This document shows, in pieces, positions 1-7,459 of a DNA stretch of 12,733 bases (position 1 is the first letter of the stretch; each line of letters starts with the position of its first letter). A model generated the notes under the pieces. That model ran no database searches and was not told where the DNA came from. It saw only the letters and a program-made list of their open reading frames with translations. The stretch comes from Chloroflexia bacterium (GTDB taxonomy: Bacteria; Chloroflexota; Chloroflexia; Thermomicrobiales; CFX8). A program made the position numbers and the translations under genes. Where the stretch lies: positions 1-12,733 of the forward strand of contig JACCZH010000189.1 of NCBI GenBank assembly GCA_013696045.1. Reading direction: 5' to 3'.

Positions 1-859
1 AATCATCAATGCCCAGATTTTCTTTAGCAGACAACTCAACAACAGGAGTTTCTCCGCCGTAATCCTCGGGAATGAGCTCAATCTCGCTTAGCTGCTGCTT
101 CACGCGATCGGGATTGGCGCCTTCAAGGTCGATTTTGTTGATCGCGACGATGATCGGCACTCCGGCCGATTTGGCATGGGCGACCGCTTCACGAGTCTGA
201 GGCATTACTCCGTCGTCGGCAGCCACGACCAGGACAACAATGTCTGTTGTCTGGGCGCCTCGGGCTCGCATGGCGGTGAACGCTTCGTGGCCGGGAGTGT
301 CGAGAAAGGTGATCTTCCGCTTTTGCACCTCTACCTGATATGCGCCCATCTGCTGGGTAATACCACCTGCTTCGCCTTCTGCCACGCGCGTCTCCCGAAT
401 GGCGTCAAGCAGCTTGGTCTTACCGTGGTCGACATGACCCATAATAGTGACGATGGGGGGCCGGGCAACCGCGTCTGGATCACTCGCGCCCTCACCACGC
501 CGGCTTTCAATTTCTTCCGATGCAGCCTGCACAAACTCAGGTACATGCTGCTCGGTTTCAATTTCGAGCGCCGTGGCAACATTCTTCGCGGTGTCGTAGT
601 CAACCTGCTGGTTGATGGACGCCATGATGCCGAGGCCCATTAGTTCCCGAATAACCTCGACCGGCGAAGTTTCCAACGCCTCAGCCAGCTCGGCCACGGA
701 CATCACAGAACCAAGCGTGACGGCTCCTTCTGGCCGTTTCGGCGTCGCGGTTTGCGTTGCGACGCCGCCGTTTCGAGAACGATCGTCACCGCGTTTACCG
801 CCTCGCCGCCGTCCACGTGCGCCACCACCGCCGCCTGAACCTCTATACCGTGCGCTCAT
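1..859 (-). CDS. infB: translation initiation factor IF-2, N-terminal 286 residues (cut by window edge)
   Basis: IF-2 is the GTPase that brings initiator fMet-tRNA to the 30S subunit and promotes subunit joining. An open frame of 286 codons runs off the left edge. The G-domain motifs are all present: G1 GHVDHGKT at 141-148, GGITQQ (switch I region) at 165-170, G3 DTPG at 187-190, G4 NKID at 241-244 and G5 SAK at 277-279. Before it lie a Gly/Arg-rich basic segment (residues 4-31) and one IF2_N-like helical domain (about 50-100). The N-terminal part is therefore far shorter than in E. coli IF-2, a form common in several phyla. Start ATG at 859 is fixed by a perfect AAGGAGG on the minus strand (872-866), 6 bases upstream. 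It lies 51 bases downstream of ylxR in the nusA operon. The part beyond the G domain is outside the window. Confidence 0.97.
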   Translation of the reverse strand, partial: MSARYRGSGGGGGARGRRRGGKRGDDRSRNGGVATQTATPKRPEGAVTLGSVMSVAELAEALETSPVEVIRELMGLGIMASINQQVDYDTAKNVATALEIETEQHVPEFVQAASEEIESRRGEGASDPDAVARPPIVTIMGHVDHGKTKLLDAIRETRVAEGEAGGITQQMGAYQVEVQKRKITFLDTPGHEAFTAMRARGAQTTDIVVLVVAADDGVMPQTREAVAHAKSAGVPIIVAINKIDLEGANPDRVKQQLSEIELIPEDYGGETPVVELSAKENLGIDD

Positions 860-910
860 TGTCAGCCTCCTTAGTTCGAAAATGTCCGGCAACAACGCGC
901 CGGGAATAGG

Positions 911-1252
911 TCATACTGGGTCTTCGTCGGGTGGGAAATGGGACCGAGCGTACTCCGCCAGGGTGTGCTTGCTTTCCGGGTCAATCTCCACATTCAGAGC
1001 CCTGCCAAGCGCACCAATCTCCAGTGCTCGTTGCCAGCACCCACGTCGAGGGCACAAATAAGCGCCCCGGCCGTTTGCCTTACCGGTGGGATCGATCTCC
1101 ACACGCCCTTCCGGAGTGCGCACCACGCGTACGTAACCACGTTTGGCGTCTTTCTGCCGGCAACCGACGCAGGTCCGCTGGGGGACATGCTTCGAACGCG
1201 GACCGCCCTTTTTCTTCTGAGAGCGTGCCGGCGCCGTGTCGGGTGTCGTCAT
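911..1252 (-). CDS. ylxR: YlxR/RnpM family RNA-binding protein (DUF448)
   Basis: A small basic protein of 113 residues of the YlxR family, almost always encoded between nusA and infB. The Bacillus member, RnpM, binds RNase P RNA and modulates its activity; that role is transferred by homology only. Family signatures are visible: PQRTCVGCR at 24-32, a Val-rich strand with D54 and GK at 57-58, GRGAYLC at 61-67 and C72. The four cysteines (28, 31, 67, 72) could bind a metal, though this is not established for the family. The N-terminus is basic (KKK at 13-15). The start is ambiguous: a GTG (1255) directly abuts the ATG chosen here (1252), and no strong Shine-Dalgarno decides between them. The gene starts 38 bases after nusA ends, so it is surely co-transcribed. 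Confidence 0.93.
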   Translation of the reverse strand: MTTPDTAPARSQKKKGGPRSKHVPQRTCVGCRQKDAKRGYVRVVRTPEGRVEIDPTGKANGRGAYLCPRRGCWQRALEIGALGRALNVEIDPESKHTLAEYARSHFPPDEDPV

Positions 1253-1290
1253 CACGCCGCCAATCGTTGAAGTCGGATCAGAATCGCAGG

Positions 1291-2616
1291 CTAGTCGTCG
1301 GACGAAGTAGCATCCTCATACAACGCGAGTTGTTCTCCATTGGAGAAGTCAAAGCGCGCTCGAATGTCGCGGTCGTAATACACCGACAGCACATTGTCGA
1401 TGAGCTCAACGTCCACGCTCATCCCGATGAGATCATCGGGAAGCGGACCGAACTCCTTGTCACGCATCGACACGAGTCCGTCAGTGCGCACCAGACGAGG
1501 CTGCCGGCCCTGAACCATCAGCGAGTCCGGCACATCGGATAGAGCGGCCCGCGCCTGTCGCAGAATCTCATCGTCCTGGTCACGCAACGACTCTGGGTCT
1601 TTAACGTCAATCCGCCAGCCAGTGAGTTTATATGCCAGCCGGGCGTTCTGCCCATCTTTACCAATTGCGAGCGACATCTGGTCACTCGGGACAATGACGC
1701 GCGCTACTTTGTCGTCATCATTGAGTGTCACGCTGATTGGCTTGGCCGGCGACAACGCATTGGCGATAAATTGATTCGTGTCGGGCGAGTACTCAATTAC
1801 ATCAATCTTTTCGCCGTACAGCTCATTCACAATATTCTGAATGCGGACACCCCGGATGCCAACGCATGAGCCGACCGGATCGACGTTTTCCTGACGCGCC
1901 GCGACAGCCACCTTACTTCGCAGCCCGGGCTCGCGCGCGATGGCCATGATCTCAACCGCTCCAGAAAAGATCTCCGGCACCTCAAGCTCGAAAAGACGCT
2001 TGATCAAAGCTCCGTGCGTGCGGCTTACGATTAGCTGTGGGCCACGAGGATCCTTGTTGACGTCCAGGAGGTACACCTTGAGACGTTGCCCCTGACGATA
2101 GCGTTCGTTGGGCACTTGCTCACGCGACGGCATGACCGCTTCGGCCTTGCCAAGATCCACGATCACCGCCCGTGCGTCCGCCCGCTGGATGATGCCGTTC
2201 ATCACCTCGCCAACACGGTCGGAGAACTCGTCGTAAACGGTCTCGCGCTCAAAGTCGCGGATGCGCTGTAGAATAACCTGCTTAGCGGTCTGGGCGGCAA
2301 TACGGCCAAAATTCTCCGGTGTCGGCCGGGGATAGCGGTACTCTTTGCCGATATAGGCATCAGGGTCGATCTCACGGGCATCGGCGAGAGAAACCTCCGC
2401 AGTGGGGTCTTCAACCTCTTCCGCCACCTTCTTAACGCCGGTAATCGTCACCGCGCCGGTGGTCGCCTCTAACTCGACTTCGACATAATCCTCGCTGCCG
2501 GACATCTTCTTATAGACCGTCCGCAGCGCCTGCTCGACGGCGTCCAAAACGGCTTCTCGGGGAATACCACGCTCCGCCGAAATCTGAGCAATAGCGGTGT
2601 ATAGATCGCTCTTCAT
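1291..2616 (-). CDS. nusA: transcription termination/antitermination factor NusA
   Basis: NusA binds RNA polymerase and nascent RNA and controls pausing, intrinsic termination and antitermination. At 441 residues, the domain order is: RNAP-binding N-terminal domain (1-125, opening MKSDLYTAIAQISAERGI), S1 domain (about 133-200), KH1 (about 230-280, GIRG loop at 253-256) and KH2 (about 300-345, GKDG loop at 319-322). After about residue 345 comes a roughly 95-residue acidic tail that I do not recognise. It is not an obvious copy of the AR repeats of E. coli NusA and ends in EDATSSDD. A purine-rich AGAGAGG lies about 11 bases before the ATG, a moderate ribosome site. It is the first gene of the leftward operon nusA-ylxR-infB. 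Unusually, rimP is absent upstream, where the divergent yvcK gene sits. A hairpin with a U-tract precedes the gene and may make it attenuation-controlled. Confidence 0.97.
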   Translation of the reverse strand: MKSDLYTAIAQISAERGIPREAVLDAVEQALRTVYKKMSGSEDYVEVELEATTGAVTITGVKKVAEEVEDPTAEVSLADAREIDPDAYIGKEYRYPRPTPENFGRIAAQTAKQVILQRIRDFERETVYDEFSDRVGEVMNGIIQRADARAVIVDLGKAEAVMPSREQVPNERYRQGQRLKVYLLDVNKDPRGPQLIVSRTHGALIKRLFELEVPEIFSGAVEIMAIAREPGLRSKVAVAARQENVDPVGSCVGIRGVRIQNIVNELYGEKIDVIEYSPDTNQFIANALSPAKPISVTLNDDDKVARVIVPSDQMSLAIGKDGQNARLAYKLTGWRIDVKDPESLRDQDDEILRQARAALSDVPDSLMVQGRQPRLVRTDGLVSMRDKEFGPLPDDLIGMSVDVELIDNVLSVYYDRDIRARFDFSNGEQLALYEDATSSDD

Positions 2617-2644
2617 ACCCCGGATACCTCTCTTGTCTTTAATT

Positions 2645-2675
2645 GTTACGTGATCGGAGGGGCAACTCCGGTAAC
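2645..2675 (-). promoter_or_regulatory. bulged stem-loop in the nusA leader
   Basis: On the minus strand GTTAC and CGGAG (2675-2666) pair with CTCCG (2659-2655) and GTAAC (2649-2645). This gives a ten-base-pair stem with a six-base loop and a five-base bulge (ATCAC) on the 3' side. It sits about 30 bases before the nusA start codon, just upstream of its ribosome site. No U-tract follows, so it is not a terminator. A role in nusA translation or RNA stability is possible but only inferred; a chance hairpin is not excluded. Confidence 0.35.
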
Positions 2676-2757
2676 GCCGGGTCGGGTCCGCGAACCACCT
2701 ACTATATAATTACAGTATGATGCGTTATTCGCAGCTTCGGGAAACCGGGGCCGGGAC

Positions 2758-2786
2758 AAAAAACGAAGTGGGCGGTGCCCACTTCG
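2758..2786 (-). terminator. intrinsic terminator upstream of nusA (possible attenuator)
   Basis: Read on the minus strand, CGAAGTGGGC pairs perfectly with GCCCACTTCG around a three-base ACC loop and is followed directly by six T (2763-2758). This is a textbook Rho-independent terminator, active only leftward because the plus-strand copy has no U-tract. It lies about 140 bases upstream of nusA, with no leftward gene in front of it. It either silences antisense transcription from the yvcK side or attenuates nusA. Confidence 0.85.
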
Positions 2787-2814
2787 TAGCCGGGCGCATC
2801 AGTTCCAGTTCATA

Positions 2815-2844
2815 ATAATAACAAAACCGCCAAATTTCGTTCAA
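2815..2844 (-). promoter_or_regulatory. candidate leftward promoter for the nusA leader
   Basis: On the minus strand TTGAAC (2844-2839) is separated by 18 bases from TATTAT (2820-2815), a fair sigma-70 type pair. The predicted start, near 2808, would put the terminator hairpin only about 20 bases into the transcript. Transcripts would then be about 50 nt unless polymerase reads through into nusA. This is pattern matching only. Confidence 0.45.
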
Positions 2845-2923
2845 GGATTCTCAAATCGGAGGGCGTGGCGGGGCACTTCCCAAGGGCAACCGCCCGCGCT
2901 TCGTCGGGGTGGCATGAACCGCG

Positions 2924-2932
2924 TGCTATACT
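2924..2932 (+). promoter_or_regulatory. extended -10 promoter of yvcK
   Basis: The sequence TGCTATACT is an extended -10 element (TG-n-TATACT); no clear -35 stands before it, as is common for this class. Transcription would start near 2939, giving a leader of about 37 bases that carries GGGAGG (2956-2961) ahead of the ATG at 2976. This supports starting yvcK at 2976 rather than at the upstream GTG. Confidence 0.55.
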
Positions 2933-2975
2933 GGCGCCGCCGAAGACGATCAACTGGGAGGTAGATTTCCAGGTC

Positions 2976-4400
2976 ATGAAGTATAAAACCTGGCTTCGCC
3001 CCGGCATGATGATCAAACGCTGGATCATCATGCTCTCGATCGGAATCGTCACCACGAGCCTCTCCATCGCGATGGGGCTCGCTTGGATCTACCGCAACTA
3101 CGAGTTCCCGTCCTCAACAACATCTCTTGTTCAGTTCGCCACCTTGCAGTTTATTCCGCACCCATACCGGGAAATGGTCGTCCTCATACCCGGCGCGGCG
3201 TTCATACTCGTCGGGCTCTACCAGTTGTCGAGATCCCTGCTTAGTCCTTTCATGGACCAGCGTGTTGGTGGAAGTCCCGGGCTGGCTGACATTATCGCCA
3301 CCCATCGGTTCGGGGTTGCTGAACCCGAGTTGCGCGTCGTTACCGTTGGCGGTGGAACCGGTCTATCTACGCTCCTGCGAGGATTGAAGCTCCATAACGT
3401 CGAAATCACAGCCATCGTGACCGTTGGCGACGACGGCGGATCGTCGGGGCGTTTGCGCACCGAATTCAACGTGCCCGCGCCGGGGGATATTCGAAATTGC
3501 CTGGTTGCGCTGGCGGACTCCGAGACCTTGCTCTCCGAGCTATTCCAGTACCGCTTTGAATCAGAGGACTCCGGACTCAATGGTCACTCGTTCGGCAACC
3601 TGTTCATAACTGCTCTGGCAAAGGTAAGCGGTAGTTTCGAGCAGGCAATCATCGAGTCATCGCGAGTTCTGAACATCCGCGGTACCGTTGTGCCCTCCTC
3701 ATTGGAGAACATCATTGTGGCCGCAGAAATGGCCGACGGCCGGACCCTCTACGGCGAGACGACCATTGTGCGAGAACAAGCACGCATCAAACGGGTGTTT
3801 CTGGAGCCCGAGTCCGCCGAAGCCTACGATCCGGCCATCGCGGCGATCCTGTCGGCCGACCTTGTCGTACTTGGGCCTGGCAGCCTCTATACGTCCGTTA
3901 TCCCTAACCTTATGGTCGAAGGCATTGCCCACGCCCTCCGCTTTGCTCCTGGTGAGCGCGTGTATGTGTGTAACGTGGCCACTCAGCCGGGGGAGACCGA
4001 CGGCTTCTCCGTGTATGACCACCTGAAAGCGCTCGACGAGCACTGCGGAGGGCTACCAGTCGATCGCGTGCTGGTCAACTCGAACCTGGCGCCATCAGTT
4101 ACCGGTATCAAGCCGGAATGGGGCGTCGCGGCAGTCCGCTACAATGGTATTGAGGAGTACGAAGGTGACATTATCGTTGACCAGCGCGACGTGGTAAATC
4201 CCGAATTTCCTCTGCGTCACGATCCGGAAAAACTCGCCACGATCCTTCTGGATATCGGCGGGGCCGAATCGCGGCGCATCGAGAGCGGCGAAGAGAGACT
4301 GGTGCGGCGAAACTCCGGCCGGCCAATGGAGTCCTCGAAGTTCGCAGCGACAACAGTTGGCGCACCCCCTGCCGGCAATCAACCGGCCGGCGACGAATGA
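2976..4400 (+). CDS. yvcK: membrane-anchored YvcK/CofD-like protein (gluconeogenesis factor family)
   Basis: A YvcK-family protein of 474 residues. In Bacillus, YvcK is needed for growth on gluconeogenic carbon sources, binds UDP-sugars and affects cell shape and wall synthesis; its catalytic activity, if any, is unclear. Two membrane segments (about 15-38 and 67-85) form an N-terminal hairpin absent from the roughly 320-residue Bacillus protein. The Rossmann-like CofD-type domain follows: GGGTGL at 125-130, GDDGGSSGRLR at 151-161, GHSFGNLF at 203-210, LGPGSLYTS at 299-307 and QPGETDG at 337-343. A low-complexity tail (about 430-474) ends the protein. The frame is open back to a GTG at 2865, but the GGAGGG there is only one base from that codon. 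That stretch also contains the extended -10, so ATG 2976 is preferred. The gene leads the glycolytic cluster; gap starts 22 bases after its stop. Confidence 0.93.
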   Translation: MKYKTWLRPGMMIKRWIIMLSIGIVTTSLSIAMGLAWIYRNYEFPSSTTSLVQFATLQFIPHPYREMVVLIPGAAFILVGLYQLSRSLLSPFMDQRVGGSPGLADIIATHRFGVAEPELRVVTVGGGTGLSTLLRGLKLHNVEITAIVTVGDDGGSSGRLRTEFNVPAPGDIRNCLVALADSETLLSELFQYRFESEDSGLNGHSFGNLFITALAKVSGSFEQAIIESSRVLNIRGTVVPSSLENIIVAAEMADGRTLYGETTIVREQARIKRVFLEPESAEAYDPAIAAILSADLVVLGPGSLYTSVIPNLMVEGIAHALRFAPGERVYVCNVATQPGETDGFSVYDHLKALDEHCGGLPVDRVLVNSNLAPSVTGIKPEWGVAAVRYNGIEEYEGDIIVDQRDVVNPEFPLRHDPEKLATILLDIGGAESRRIESGEERLVRRNSGRPMESSKFAATTVGAPPAGNQPAGDE

Positions 4401-4422
4401 AGACGGGAAAGGACACCATTCA

Positions 4423-5439
4423 ATGGCGACTCGGATCGGGATTAATGGCTTCGGCCGCATAGGCCGGCAGGTTTTCAAAGCGATCTACGACAACCACGAC
4501 GGCGATCTGGAGGTTGTCGCGTTTAATGATCTGATGGACAACGAGACTGCGGCGCACCTGCTGCGATATGACTCTACGTACGGCATCTGGGACGCCGATA
4601 TTGACGCAGACGAGGAAGCGCTCTATGTAGGGCAGAGCGCAGTCAAGGTGTTTAGCGAGCGCGATCCCTCGAAGCTTCCGTGGGGCGATCTTGGTGTGGA
4701 TCTCGTCATAGAGTCGACCGGCTTTTTCGAGGATGGCGAGAAAGCCAAAGCACATATCGACGCAGGCGCAAAAAAGGTCATGATCACGGCGCCAGGCAAG
4801 AATGTCGACGCGACGTTTGTCATGGGAGTCAACGACGACCAGTACGATCCGTCGAGCCACCACATCGTCTCGAACGCTTCGTGCACCACCAATTGTCTCG
4901 CGCCAGTCGCCAAGGTGCTGCATCAGCACTTCGGTATCACCAACGCGATTATGACGACGATCCACTCCTATACCGGCGACCAGAATCTCCTTGACGCACA
5001 GCACAAGGACCTGCGCCGCGCTCGTAGCGCCGCCCTTAACGTCGTTCCCACCACGACCGGCGCCGCGCGAGCAGTTGCGCTGGTGCTGCCGGAGCTGGAA
5101 GGCAAATTCGACGGGTTCGCCCTGCGGATACCGACTCCAACGGTGTCGCTCGTGGATCTCAGCGTCAATTTTGATTCGGATGTTTCGGTCGAAAGCATCA
5201 ACAGCGCTTTCCAAGCCGAGGCAGAGGGCGCGCTTGAGGGCATTCTGGATTACACCGACGAGCCCCTTGTATCGATCGACTTCAAGGCCGATCCCCATTC
5301 GGCCATTGTTGACGGCTTATCGACACTCGTTGTCGGGAGCCGGTTTGGCAAGGTTATTGCCTGGTACGACAATGAATGGGGCTACTCATGCCGGGTTGCC
5401 GACATGGCGCTGATGATGGGCAACGCTGGGTTCGAATAG
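4423..5439 (+). CDS. gap: glyceraldehyde-3-phosphate dehydrogenase, type I
   Basis: Oxidises and phosphorylates glyceraldehyde-3-phosphate to 1,3-bisphosphoglycerate with NAD in the cytosol. At 338 residues it has the normal length. The dinucleotide-binding motif INGFGRIGR is at 7-15, and the Asp of FND (D36) after the second strand favours NAD over NADP. The catalytic Cys is C154 in SNASCTTNC and the partner His is H181 in TTIHSYTGDQ; the C-terminal WYDNEWGYS is at 314-322. The frame is open upstream to 4357 inside yvcK, but the conserved N-terminus and AAAGGA (4408-4413) nine bases before the ATG fix the start at 4423. It lies between yvcK and pgk in one apparent operon. Confidence 0.98.
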   Translation: MATRIGINGFGRIGRQVFKAIYDNHDGDLEVVAFNDLMDNETAAHLLRYDSTYGIWDADIDADEEALYVGQSAVKVFSERDPSKLPWGDLGVDLVIESTGFFEDGEKAKAHIDAGAKKVMITAPGKNVDATFVMGVNDDQYDPSSHHIVSNASCTTNCLAPVAKVLHQHFGITNAIMTTIHSYTGDQNLLDAQHKDLRRARSAALNVVPTTTGAARAVALVLPELEGKFDGFALRIPTPTVSLVDLSVNFDSDVSVESINSAFQAEAEGALEGILDYTDEPLVSIDFKADPHSAIVDGLSTLVVGSRFGKVIAWYDNEWGYSCRVADMALMMGNAGFE

Positions 5440-5467
5440 GTCCAGTTCTTGAGTCAGGAGGCACCGT

Positions 5468-6652
5468 GTGACGTTGAAGACTCTCGACACGCTAGATGTC
5501 GCGGGTAAACGAGTTCTTGTGCGCGTTGATTTCAATGTGCCGCTTGAGGACGGCCAGGTCGCTGACGACAGTCGCATACAGGCTGCGCTGCCGACGATTC
5601 AATATCTTCTTGATCACGGGGCAGCCGTGCTGCTCGCGTCGCATCTCGGACGCCCCAACGGGCAGATCAACCCGGATTATTCGCTCAAGCCTGTCTCTGA
5701 ATACCTTTCCAGCTTGATCGATGGGCCTGTGACATTCGCTACGGACGTAGTGGGCGAGTCCGCGCAACAGGTCGCAAGAGACCTGAAGCCAGGCGACGTT
5801 GCGCTGCTCGAAAACGTGCGGTTTGAACCGGGTGAAGAGAAGAACGAGCGTGCCTTTGCGCAGAAACTGGCGGCGCTTGCGGACCTCTATGTGAACGACG
5901 CTTTTGGCGCCGCACACCGCGCTCATGCGTCCACCGCCGCCGTCGCCGAGCTGCTGCCTGGCGCCGCGGGCTTGCTCATGGCGAACGAGGCCGAAGTCCT
6001 AGGTAGAGTTCTGAGCGATCCGGACGGCCCACTGGTGGTCATCCTGGGCGGGGCCAAGGTATCAGACAAGATTGGTGTCATCGAAGCATTCATCAGAAAA
6101 GCTGACTCCATCCTGATTGGCGGAGGCATGGCTAACACCTTTATTGCCGCTCAAGGTATAAAAATCGGAAGATCGCTAGTTGAAAAAGACAAAATTGATG
6201 TCGCGCGATCGCTGATCACGCAGGCCAACGATGCCGGTGTCGAGCTACTGCTTCCGGTGGACATTGCTATCGCCCCGTCCCTGGACGAATCCGCAGCGCA
6301 TCAAATAATACCCGTGACGCAATCTGTAGGTGACGAAATGATCCTTGATATCGGACCCGATACGGTGAAACTCTTTGATGCCTGGATCGGCCGGGCGGGA
6401 ACCATCGTCTGGAATGGACCTATGGGCGTCTTCGAGAAGCCACCGTTTGACGCCGGAACTCGCGGTGTCGCCGCAGCTGTGGCGGTCGCTGACGGCTTTT
6501 CAATCGTGGGCGGTGGCGATTCCATCGCGGCGCTACAGAAACTTGATCTGGCGGACCAGATTAACCACGTGTCGACCGGCGGAGGGGCGTCGCTGGAATT
6601 CCTGGAGGGCCAGACGTTGCCCGGACTTGCGGCTTTGGAGGCTGGACAATGA
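5468..6652 (+). CDS. pgk: phosphoglycerate kinase
   Basis: Transfers the acyl phosphate of 1,3-bisphosphoglycerate to ADP, the first ATP-yielding step of glycolysis. At 394 residues it has the usual bacterial length. Visible signatures are the N-domain RVDFNVPL (19-26) and SHLGRPNG (58-65) substrate loop, LLENVRF (113-119), the hinge/nucleotide region GGAKVSDKIG (about 194-203), WNGPMGVFE (about 315-323) and GGGDS (about 348-352). The start is GTG, preceded by AGGAGG (5456-5461) at six bases; an overlapping GTG at 5466 is immediately followed by a stop. It lies 28 bases after gap and ends in an ATGA overlap with tpiA, so the two are translationally coupled. Confidence 0.98.
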   Translation: MTLKTLDTLDVAGKRVLVRVDFNVPLEDGQVADDSRIQAALPTIQYLLDHGAAVLLASHLGRPNGQINPDYSLKPVSEYLSSLIDGPVTFATDVVGESAQQVARDLKPGDVALLENVRFEPGEEKNERAFAQKLAALADLYVNDAFGAAHRAHASTAAVAELLPGAAGLLMANEAEVLGRVLSDPDGPLVVILGGAKVSDKIGVIEAFIRKADSILIGGGMANTFIAAQGIKIGRSLVEKDKIDVARSLITQANDAGVELLLPVDIAIAPSLDESAAHQIIPVTQSVGDEMILDIGPDTVKLFDAWIGRAGTIVWNGPMGVFEKPPFDAGTRGVAAAVAVADGFSIVGGGDSIAALQKLDLADQINHVSTGGGASLEFLEGQTLPGLAALEAGQ

Positions 6653-7416
6653 GCCGCGCGAAAATCGTCGCAGGCAACTGGAAAATGAACCTGGATCGGG
6701 AGTCATCCGTCGCCCTGGCTCGCTCCGTACAGAATATAGATCGTGACCAGGAGAGCAGCGAAGTGCTGATCTTCCCCGCGACGATCTGGCTCGCTCCGGT
6801 TTCCGCCGCAATCGAAGGATCTTTTGTGCGGCTCGGAGGACAGAATTGTCACAGTGAGCCTAAAGGCGCGTTCACCGGAGAAGTTTCAGCCGCGATGCTG
6901 GCGGAGATATGTACCGATGCCATGGCGGGGCATAGCGAACGCCGGCATGTCTTTGGTGAATCAGACGATCTGGTGAGCGCAAAAGTGCGCGCAATTCTGG
7001 ATGCGGGCATGAGGGTTGTGCTGTGCGTGGGCGAGACCCTTGCCGAGCGCGAGGCCGGCGATGCGGAAGCGGTCGTCGAGCGTCAGCTGCGATCGGCGTT
7101 AACGATGGTCCCAGGCAGCGAGATTAACAACGTCGTCATCGCATACGAACCAGTTTGGGCGATTGGCACCGGCGTTGCGGCCACGCCAGCCGATGCGCAG
7201 ACGATGTGCCAGTTCGTTCGCCAAGTGCTTCGCGATCAGCACGACGAGCAAGGAGAAGACAGGCCGGTGCTGTACGGCGGCAGCGTAACTCCGGATAATG
7301 CACGGGAGTTATTCAATCAGGCAGATATTGATGGGGGACTCATTGGCGGAGCGAGCCTGGATGTGCAATCCTTCCGTGCTATCGTCGATGCGAGTGATCG
7401 CGCCGATAAGACGTAA
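6649..7416 (+). CDS. tpiA: triosephosphate isomerase
   Basis: Interconverts dihydroxyacetone phosphate and glyceraldehyde-3-phosphate. The 255-residue TIM barrel keeps all catalytic residues: K12 in GNWKMN, H95 in GHSERR and E167 in AYEPVWAIGTG, with the flexible loop 6 following. The phosphate-binding YGGSV comes next, with GLIGGASL near the C-terminus. The residues before GHSERR read AMA rather than the common VIVG or VIIG, a mild deviation. The start codon overlaps the pgk stop (ATGA). Confidence 0.98.
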   Translation: MSRAKIVAGNWKMNLDRESSVALARSVQNIDRDQESSEVLIFPATIWLAPVSAAIEGSFVRLGGQNCHSEPKGAFTGEVSAAMLAEICTDAMAGHSERRHVFGESDDLVSAKVRAILDAGMRVVLCVGETLAEREAGDAEAVVERQLRSALTMVPGSEINNVVIAYEPVWAIGTGVAATPADAQTMCQFVRQVLRDQHDEQGEDRPVLYGGSVTPDNARELFNQADIDGGLIGGASLDVQSFRAIVDASDRADKT

Positions 7417-7459
7417 GAGCCTGAGTATCTCGTTGACCGGTTGTTACTAAGGAGCGTCC

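Larger units (their letters stand above)
2617..2975. promoter_or_regulatory. divergent nusA/yvcK control region (no gene)
   Basis: These 359 bases contain no convincing gene. From left to right they hold: the nusA ribosome site; a bulged hairpin (2645-2675); an AT-rich patch around 2701-2721 with -10-like hexamers on both strands but no good -35; a perfect leftward intrinsic terminator (2758-2786); a leftward promoter candidate (2815-2844); and the rightward extended -10 of yvcK (2924-2932) followed by its ribosome site. An open frame upstream of yvcK (GTG at 2865) crosses the last part but is probably untranslated leader or promoter. Confidence 0.75.

Noticed and set aside
410..440. Lys after GHVDHGKT in the IF-2 G1 motif as a defect
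   Set aside because: The essential GKT is present; the following position varies among IF-2 proteins.
931..1542. 203-codon plus-strand frame opposite ylxR and the end of nusA
   Set aside because: It spans two real genes and their spacer on the other strand and shows no family signature.
2701..2721. AT-rich patch with TATAAT, TATGAT and minus-strand TATAGT
   Set aside because: No acceptable -35 at a proper distance on either strand. It could still be a secondary nusA promoter downstream of the terminator, but the support is too weak to call.
2865..2975. Upstream GTG start adding 37 residues to YvcK
   Set aside because: The purine-rich GGAGGG is only one base from this GTG, the added residues look non-coding, and the stretch contains the extended -10 element. 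ATG 2976 has a ribosome site and begins just before the membrane helix.
4357..4422. Upstream extension of gap by 22 codons inside yvcK
   Set aside because: GAPDH N-termini begin at MATRIGINGFGRIGR, and AAAGGA stands at the right distance from the ATG at 4423.
4420..5298. 292-codon minus-strand frame opposite gap
   Set aside because: Antisense to a fully conserved GAPDH; no domain or ribosome site; a codon-bias artefact.
6919..6948. AMA before GHSERR in triosephosphate isomerase as a sign of lost function
   Set aside because: Lys12, His95 and Glu167 and the loop motifs are intact, so this is ordinary variation.
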